Shown piece after piece: positions 59,274-64,000 of a stretch of DNA of 64,000 bases. The position numbers and the translations under genes were made by a program. The notes under the pieces are model-generated. The model had not been told where the DNA came from, ran no database searches, and saw nothing but the letters and a program-made list of their open reading frames with translations. Location of the stretch: positions 16,341-80,340 of the forward strand of contig NZ_JAJQRC010000012.1 in NCBI RefSeq assembly GCF_046533115.1. The letters are read 5' to 3'. The stretch comes from JAIRMO01 sp046533115. Its GTDB lineage: Bacteria; Spirochaetota; Spirochaetia; Treponematales; Breznakiellaceae. Within the stretch, counting starts at the first letter, position 1, and the number at the start of each line of letters is the position of its first letter.

Positions 59274-60986
59274 CTATTCGGCAACGGAACCGTCTTCCTC
59301 CCGAATCTGGACCCGGCGGATCTTACCACTGATGGTTTTGGGGAGTTCGGCGGCGAATTCCACGATCCGGGGGTATTTATAGGGGGCGGTGGTTTTTTTT
59401 ACGTGGTTCTGGAGTTCCAGCTTCAGTTCCTCCGAGGGTATCCACCCTTTGGCAAGCACCACCGTGGCCTTGACCACCGTACCCCGGTCGGGATCGGGGA
59501 CCCCGGTCACGGCACATTCCAAGACCGAAGGGTGTTCCAACAGGGCGCTTTCCACTTCAAAGGGGCCGATCCGGTAGCCGGAGCTTTTGATCACGTCATC
59601 CGCCCGGCCTACAAACCAGTAATAACCGTCCTCGTCCCGCCAGGCCATATCCCCGGTATAATAAATGTCATCATGCCAGACACTGGCGGTCAGGGCCTCA
59701 TCCCGGTAGTACCCGCCGAAGATCCCCGCGGGTTTCCGTATCCCGGTCCGGATCACGATCTGCCCCTCCTCACCCATATCACAGGAAGAGCCGTCCTCCC
59801 GGAGCAGATCGATATCATAACCCGGGGAGGGCTTTCCCATGGAACCCGGTTTTGGTTCCAGCCAGGGGTAGGTGGCCATGGCTACGGTGAGTTCCGTCTG
59901 GCCGTAGGCCTCCCGGAGGCTGATCCCGGTGGCGCTTAAAAATTGTTCGTATATCTCCGGGTTCAGGGGTTCCCCTGCCACGGAACAATGTTTCAGGGCG
60001 GAAAAATCATACCGGGACAGATCCTCTTTGATAAAAAAACGGTAAATAGTGGGGGGAGCGCAGAAGGTGGTAACCCGGTATTTGCTGATTATTTCCAGCA
60101 TGGCCGCGGGGATAAACCGATCGTAATCGTAGACAAAAATCGTCGTACCGCAGAGCCATTGGCCGTAGAATTTTCCCCAGGCGGCCTTGGCCCAGCCGGT
60201 ATCCGCCACGGTCAGGTGGAGCCCTCCCTCCTGGCCGCAGAGCCAGAATTTGGCGGTCAGGATATGTCCCAGGGGATAGGCAAAATCATGGCGGACCATC
60301 TTGGGCATCCCCGTGGTACCGGAGGTAAAATAGAGGAGCATCATATCGCGGTTGGTATTGATCCCCGGAAGCCGGGAAAAATCCGGCGGCGCTTTGGACA
60401 AACGGTTGTTAAAATCCGCCCAGGGTAAGCCGTTACCCCGGATCTCACGATCCGCCGGGGTGTGAACGGAACGGACAAAGGCCTTATACCGCAGGGTGTT
60501 ATGGTCCCCCTCCCGGAGTTTTGCCTCCGCCTCGTCCACCTTGCGCAAAACCTGTTCGTCATCCACACAGAGAATCCCCGCCACATCCGCCGCCTCACAG
60601 CGGTAAACGAGATCTTTGGTGGTAAGCAGGTGGGTGGCGGGGATGGCCACCGCCCCGATCTTATGGAGGCCCAGGAGGACCGGCCAATATTGCCAGCGGC
60701 GTTTGAGGATCACCAGGATGGGATCCCCCTTTCCTATGCCCGCGGAACGGAACACGTTGGCCGCTTGGTTGGAAAGGTGCTTCATGTCGGCGTAGGTAAA
60801 CACCGCCTCCGCCCCTTGCTCGTCACACCAGACCAGGGCCCGTTCCCGGGGTTTTTCTTCGGCCAGCACGTCCGCCACATCATAGGCAAAGTTAAAATTC
60901 TCGGGGATCCTCAGGGAAAAATGACGTATAAAATCCTCATAGGATGCAAATTCCGCCTGCGGCAAAAAACATTCCAGCATGTGCAT
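59274..60986 (-). CDS. AMP-forming acyl-CoA synthetase
   Basis: About 570 residues. MLLYFTSGTTGMPKMVRHD (P-loop), EAYGQTELTVAMATYPW, the YYTGDMAWRDEDGYYWFVGR hinge region with DDVIKSSGYRIGPFEVE, and the acetylatable Lys in LPKTISGKIRR. It resembles AcsM-type medium-chain or aromatic acyl-CoA ligases, commonly next to an XRE-cupin regulator as here. ATG 60980 (MLECFLPQ) has GGGAG 7 nt upstream and is more likely the start than ATG 60986. The acid produced by the neighbouring aldehyde dehydrogenase could be a substrate (inferred). Confidence 0.95.
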   Translation of the reverse strand: MHMLECFLPQAEFASYEDFIRHFSLRIPENFNFAYDVADVLAEEKPRERALVWCDEQGAEAVFTYADMKHLSNQAANVFRSAGIGKGDPILVILKRRWQYWPVLLGLHKIGAVAIPATHLLTTKDLVYRCEAADVAGILCVDDEQVLRKVDEAEAKLREGDHNTLRYKAFVRSVHTPADREIRGNGLPWADFNNRLSKAPPDFSRLPGINTNRDMMLLYFTSGTTGMPKMVRHDFAYPLGHILTAKFWLCGQEGGLHLTVADTGWAKAAWGKFYGQWLCGTTIFVYDYDRFIPAAMLEIISKYRVTTFCAPPTIYRFFIKEDLSRYDFSALKHCSVAGEPLNPEIYEQFLSATGISLREAYGQTELTVAMATYPWLEPKPGSMGKPSPGYDIDLLREDGSSCDMGEEGQIVIRTGIRKPAGIFGGYYRDEALTASVWHDDIYYTGDMAWRDEDGYYWFVGRADDVIKSSGYRIGPFEVESALLEHPSVLECAVTGVPDPDRGTVVKATVVLAKGWIPSEELKLELQNHVKKTTAPYKYPRIVEFAAELPKTISGKIRRVQIREEDGSVAE

Positions 60987-61002
60987 ACTCCCTGCGGTAA
61001 AG

Positions 61003-61557
61003 TTATAAGACCATGGCCAAAAAGCGGGCCCGTTTTCCTCCCAGGGCTTTCATACCGTGGGGCTCATTGGAATCGTAATAGATACAATCCCCGGGACCCA
61101 ATTCCGATTCATGCCCCCCCACGGAGATTAACAGACGGCCCTCCAGGACATAGTCAAATTCCTGACCCGGATGGGTATTGAGGCTTAAAGGTTTGGTTTC
61201 CGTATCGGGATTTGCCTCCACCAAAAAGGGTTCCCCCTTTTTATGGTGAAAATTGTAGGCTAAATTCCAATAGGTATACATGGGCCGGCGGCTCACCTCC
61301 GGGGCCTTATCGGAACGGGTAATACAATAGGTTTTAAGCCGGGAGGGCTCCCCGCTAATCAATTCGGTCAAATCCACCTTGAACCGGGCGGCAATTTCCA
61401 CCAGGACCCCGATGGGAAAATCCTCTTCCCCCGCTTCCCAGCGCCCGTATTCTACGGGATTAAAGGACAATTCCTGGGCCAGGGTTTCCACGGAAATTTC
61501 CTCAATTTCCCGCAACACCCGCACCCGGGCGGCAATTTCACGAACCTCGTTAGACAT
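61003..61557 (-). CDS. XRE-family regulator with cupin domain
   Basis: 184 residues. Helix-turn-helix: RVLREIEEISVETLAQELSF then EYGRWEAGEEDFPI; the C-terminal cupin has THPGQEFDYVLEGRLLISVG and LGPGDCIYYDSNEPHGMKAL. Such proteins control neighbouring acyl-CoA synthetases and sense a small acid or CoA ester in the cupin. It is the first gene of the operon with the synthetase and DRTGG protein. Confidence 0.93.
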   Translation of the reverse strand: MSNEVREIAARVRVLREIEEISVETLAQELSFNPVEYGRWEAGEEDFPIGVLVEIAARFKVDLTELISGEPSRLKTYCITRSDKAPEVSRRPMYTYWNLAYNFHHKKGEPFLVEANPDTETKPLSLNTHPGQEFDYVLEGRLLISVGGHESELGPGDCIYYDSNEPHGMKALGGKRARFLAMVL

Positions 61558-61618
61558 AGATCCTCCCTGTCCTTATTTGTACTGATTTTTACGGGGAAGT
61601 GCAAGCCGGGGCTGACGC

Positions 61619-61712
61619 GTAAAAACCGGGAAGGGAATTCGACCGCCACGGCGCGTAAGAACAGGGAAGGGAATTCGACCACCACGGCGAGTAAGAACCG
61701 GGAAGGGAATTC
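61619..61712. repeat. 36-bp tandem repeat, 2.6 units
   Basis: Units start at 61619, 61655 and 61691 (gtaagaaccgggaagggaat in each, with single changes). The last unit runs into the inverted-repeat element. The whole gap 61558-61949 has no gene. Confidence 0.8.
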
Positions 61713-61882
61713 ACCACGAAGGCGCAGAAGGCGCAGAAGGCGAAGAAGGAAAGGAAAATTAAGAATTAAGCGTGAAGAGTGGCCGTTCTTCTTCATTTTG
61801 CCTTCTTAATTCTTCTTACGTACTTCTTCGCCTTCTGCTCATTTAATTGACCGCATAGCGGTCTACCTTGTGGTAAATTTCT
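61706..61882. repeat. Long imperfect inverted-repeat element, copy 2
   Basis: The left arm ttcaccacgaaggcgcagaa is answered by cttcttcgccttctgc and then, after a 28-nt interruption containing its own small palindrome (gaccgcatagcggtc), by cttgtggtaaatttc. It is related to 47152-47298 and 63000-63118. The spacer 61883-61949 shows nothing else. Confidence 0.7.
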
Positions 61883-61949
61883 TTCTTCGCGTTAGACAGC
61901 ATTGTTCCGTGTTGGGAAACAAAGCCGCATGTTCTTTGCTGTCCGGATA

Positions 61950-62345
61950 CTAGCTTCTTCTTCGGTCAAACACGAAGGTAGTTCCGTTTGCAACAAGCGT
62001 ATTACCGCTAAAAGTTCCGATAAATGATGGTCCATCGTCATTCTTAAAGGTTATCCTATTACCCGTTACCGTGTAGGTACCCGGCCATTTGTCACCACCG
62101 GTTTCTTCTGACATATACGTAGTGGTACTGGTAAAGGTTAATGTATAACCACCTCCCTTCCACACCGTATTATTCAAGTTCTGGGGTGTGTATCCGCCGG
62201 TAAATGTATTTCCACCGGGATTGGTTCCATCGGTATTGGTTGTAGTAGTGGTACCAGAACCGCTGCCGGTATCACAGCCGGCCACGAACAAGCCAAAAAT
62301 CAGCAGTACGCCGAATAAACCGGTAAAAATCATCTTCTTTTTCAT
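61950..62345 (-). CDS. Small lipoprotein, duplicated family (copy 1)
   Basis: 131 residues from ATG 62345, with GGAGG 5 nt upstream. Lipoprotein signal MKKKMIFTGLFGVLLIFGLF with lipobox VAGC, then a Gly/Ser/Thr-rich linker and a domain with LNNTVWKGGGYTLTF, DKWPGTYTVTGNRITF and IGTFSGNTLV. The repeated strand pattern suggests a small lipocalin-like barrel. Function unknown; treponemes carry many such surface or periplasmic lipoproteins. It is a tandem duplicate of 62473-62862. Confidence 0.85.
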   Translation of the reverse strand: MKKKMIFTGLFGVLLIFGLFVAGCDTGSGSGTTTTTNTDGTNPGGNTFTGGYTPQNLNNTVWKGGGYTLTFTSTTTYMSEETGGDKWPGTYTVTGNRITFKNDDGPSFIGTFSGNTLVANGTTFVFDRRRS

Positions 62346-62370
62346 AATGCCCTCCTGCGGCAATTTTTTT

Positions 62371-62391
62371 CTGACAAGCGAGGCTTGTCAG
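62371..62391 (-). other. Leader hairpin of lipoprotein copy 1
   Basis: CTGACAAGC and GCTTGTCAG are separated by 3 nt, about 26 nt before the ATG. The duplicated gene has a longer version at 62889-62924 (same arms, 18-nt loop carrying an extra gacaagc). Both are followed on the minus strand by an A-run, so they are not terminators. Confidence 0.6.
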
Positions 62392-62472
62392 GGTTACTCC
62401 TATGCGTTCCGGGAAAAAGGACACCGGATATCCGTTAATTGGTGGTTATTATCGAATATCCGATATCTGGTT

Positions 62473-62862
62473 CTATCTTCTTCGGTCAAACACGAAGGTA
62501 AGTCCGCTTGCAACAAGCGTATTACCGCTAAAAGTTCCGGTAACTGGTCCCTCGGCATCCGTAAAGGTTATCCTGGTACCCGATACGGTGTAGGTACCCG
62601 GCCATTTGTCACCGTCGGGTTGTTCTAACATATAGTTAGTGGTACTGGTAAAGGTTAACGTAAAACCTTCTCCTTTCCATACCGTATTATTTAAGTTCTG
62701 GGGCGTGTATCCGCCGGTAAACGTGTTTCCGCCGGGATTGGTTCCATTGGGATTGGTTTTATTAGTAGAACCAGAACCGCTGCCGGTATCACAGCCGGCC
62801 ACAAACAAGCCAAAAATCAGCAGTACGCCAAATAAACCTATACCAATCATCTTCTTTTTCAT
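62473..62862 (-). CDS. Small lipoprotein, duplicated family (copy 2)
   Basis: 129 residues from ATG 62862 with GGAGG. Signal MKKKMIGIGLFGVLLIFGLF, lipobox VAGC, and a domain nearly identical to copy 1 (LNNTVWKGEGFTLTF, DKWPGTYTVSGTRITF, TGTFSGNTLV). The copies lie 517 bp apart and share the leader, so they arose by a recent tandem duplication. The main differences are in the linker and a few strand positions. Function unknown. Confidence 0.85.
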   Translation of the reverse strand: MKKKMIGIGLFGVLLIFGLFVAGCDTGSGSGSTNKTNPNGTNPGGNTFTGGYTPQNLNNTVWKGEGFTLTFTSTTNYMLEQPDGDKWPGTYTVSGTRITFTDAEGPVTGTFSGNTLVASGLTFVFDRRR

Positions 62863-62999
62863 AATGCCCTCCTGCGGCAAATTTTTTTCTGACAAGCGAT
62901 GCTTTGACAAGCGCTGCTTGTCAGGGTTAGCGCCGGAAGCTTATACGAAAGGCTTTTACCACCACCAAAAAGGTATTCCGTATAAGCTGCCGGAGAAAA

Positions 63000-63118
63000 T
63001 AACCACCAGGGCGCAGAAGAAATGAAGAATGAAAAGTGAAGAGTAGGGTATGCTTCCTCATTCCTCGCTTCAATCTTCTCCCTCCGTTCCCGCCTTCTGC
63101 GCCTTGGTGGTAAATTTC
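63000..63118. repeat. Long imperfect inverted-repeat element, copy 3
   Basis: The left arm accaccagggcgcagaag is answered by cttctgcgccttggtggt. Related to 47152-47298 and 61706-61882. Just to its left AAGCTTATACG and CGTATAAGCT (62938-62988) form a further hairpin. No gene lies between 62925 and 63135. Confidence 0.75.
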
Positions 63119-63135
63119 TTTTTCTCTCTTTTTCT

Positions 63136-63306
63136 CTAGGGAATAATTTCACTCTGGATCTCGCTCCAGGGGCTTACGCCGCCTTCTTTTTGGATTTCCC
63201 ATTGCAGGGCAAAGGAGGCCCGCCTTCCCCGGTCGCTTTCCCGGAAGGTGACGGCGTAGGCGGTCTCCCAGGCCGTGCGGGCATCCCGCCCGGTGACTGA
63301 CCCCCG
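63136..63306 (-). pseudogene. C-terminal fragment of a lost gene
   Basis: The minus-strand frame reads VTGRDARTAWETAYAVTFRE, continues with RASFALQWEIQKEGGVSPW and stops at TAG 63136. The sequence looks like a real protein C-terminus (codon use and pattern as in treponemal surface proteins), but it has no start and is cut by an in-frame stop just before 63310, where the next gene ends. I do not recognise the family with certainty. Confidence 0.5.
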
Positions 63307-63309
63307 TGC

Positions 63310-63732
63310 CTAATTTATCCGTATTAAATCAAACTCGTCGCCATCATCTTCTGTCGAATGGAGTGTATTACCACTGATAGTTGCGGTAGCCCTATGATTA
63401 CCGCTTGTAGTGACAGTGGATATGGTTCTACCCGATACGGTATAGGTCCCTGTACCTGTTGGGGTACCATCTGAATATGCATGAGTAAAGGTAGAAGTAC
63501 CGGTAAAGGTTATCGTAAAGGTATCGCCATCATCGGGATCGGTATATCTCCACACCGTACCGACCAACTTTGCAGGATCGGGGTTGCCGCTGCTGTCCAA
63601 AACACCACTGCCACCGGTGCCGGTGCCGGTACCGCCTCCTCCGCCGGTGCCGGTGTCGCAGCCTGCCATAACGAGCATCGCCGCGGTCAATAGAACGGCG
63701 AAACCAAACCCTGCTACTTTTCTTGTCTTCAT
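63310..63732 (-). CDS. Small lipoprotein, third type
   Basis: 140 residues from ATG 63732, with AAGGAG upstream. Signal MKTRKVAGFGFAVLLTAAML with lipobox VMAGC, a long Gly/Thr linker, then LVGTVWRYTDPDDGDTFTIT, GTGTYTVSGRTIS and ATISGNTLHS. The strand pattern (VGTVW ... TYTVSGR ... ISGNTL) parallels the two lipoproteins to its left, so it is probably a distant member of the same fold. Function unknown. Confidence 0.82.
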   Translation of the reverse strand: MKTRKVAGFGFAVLLTAAMLVMAGCDTGTGGGGGTGTGTGGSGVLDSSGNPDPAKLVGTVWRYTDPDDGDTFTITFTGTSTFTHAYSDGTPTGTGTYTVSGRTISTVTTSGNHRATATISGNTLHSTEDDGDEFDLIRIN

Positions 63733-64000
63733 ACCTTGCTCCTTGGTTTTGTTTATATCGTTATCCATACGGAAGTAACGCCGGGACCGGGGTTCCCCAG
63801 GGACTTGTTTATCATGGTTGTCCATGGGCACGGCGCTATACGCCGGTCCCCCGCGGAAACGCCGGGGGCACTGCCCAAGAGGAAGGGGAATATACGGGGT
63901 AAAACTAGTTACAGGACAATACGGGGAGGGGGGGGGGGGGGGTAGGTGAACCAGGAGGGTTTAGGCGTTTTTCAAGAAAACCCTCCAAGAAAAAACCCCC
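63733..64000. other. Right-edge leader region with G-tract
   Basis: No gene is supported. It contains the 15-G run at 63928-63942 and a hairpin GGAGGGTTT / AAACCCTCC (63954-63986). Both are upstream of the minus-strand lipoprotein. Confidence 0.6.
63928..63942. repeat. Poly-G tract (15 G)
   Basis: Fifteen uninterrupted G on the plus strand (poly-C for the lipoprotein at 63310-63732, about 195 nt upstream of its ATG). Runs of this length are prone to slippage. Confidence 0.9.

Noticed and set aside
62371..62924. Hairpins before the lipoprotein genes as terminators
   Set aside because: On the transcribed strand they are followed by an A-run, not a T-run, and lie inside the leaders.

Overview
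The window looks like a spirochaete chromosome, most likely a termite-gut-type Treponema (T. primitia / T. azotonutricium group). This is inferred from the gene set: inositol and xyloside use, split transketolase, many sugar ABC systems, small treponemal-style lipoproteins, and short GC-rich operons separated by hairpin-forming spacers. No ribosomal RNA or strict species marker is present. Most of the window is GC-rich. The stretch from about 4.0 to 9.3 kb is visibly AT-richer and reads as acquired DNA.

Layout. 1-2.1 kb: an RND efflux pump (cut by the left edge) and its membrane fusion protein. 2.3-12.4 kb: a type I restriction-modification operon (hsdM, hsdS, hsdR) filled with toxin-antitoxin and defence-like cargo. 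In order this is a rhuM remnant, MntA/HepT, a small membrane protein paired with an LPO_1073/Vpar_1526-like protein, two DUF3791-type modules (one with a DUF3990 ADP-ribosyltransferase-like gene), and a broken PIN toxin with its surviving antitoxin. 12.4-17.4 kb: TolC, a MATE exporter and an OmpR/HK two-component pair. The TolC, MFP and MATE genes share an almost identical AT-rich leader. 17.5-19.05 kb: a decayed IS3 element, a tRNA 3-prime half, two tRNA-Ser genes and tandem repeats made from a tRNA 3-prime end.

19.1-25.8 kb is one minus-strand operon that joins siroheme synthesis (hemC, cobA-hemD fusion, precorrin-2 dehydrogenase) to a siroheme sulfite reductase, a TusA-like protein, a ThiF/MoeB-like activating enzyme, a sulfur carrier protein with a C-terminal tail beyond its glycines, and a JAMM protease. 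Together this reads as sulfite reduction to a protein thiocarboxylate for amino-acid synthesis. 25.9-31.3 kb holds a LarA-family protein, malic enzyme, and archaeal-type GAPDH and PGK. 31.5-44.3 kb is an inositol regulon: iolE, iolD, iolB and iolG on the minus strand, diverging from a LacI regulator, an ABC importer, a second dehydrogenase and a split transketolase. Two LacI-type operators lie between the two arms.

44.8-51 kb: NifU-like protein, a MalFG-type ABC importer and a GH3 glycosidase. 51.2-53.3 kb: L13/S9, RecX, acylphosphatase and tRNA-Gly(CCC). 53.4-54.3 kb: an integrase-like remnant and a BrnT/BrnA pair beside that tRNA. 54.4-61.6 kb: ribokinase-like kinase, BASS transporter, SDR and aldehyde dehydrogenase, DRTGG protein, acyl-CoA synthetase and its XRE-cupin regulator. 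61.6-64 kb: repeats, two tandemly duplicated lipoprotein genes, a third unrelated-looking lipoprotein, a gene fragment and a 15-G tract.

The strongest candidates for something undescribed are the 6.0-7.3 kb gene pair, whose two proteins share a 20-odd-residue motif, and the ART module inserted at the hsdR start between exact 32-bp direct repeats.
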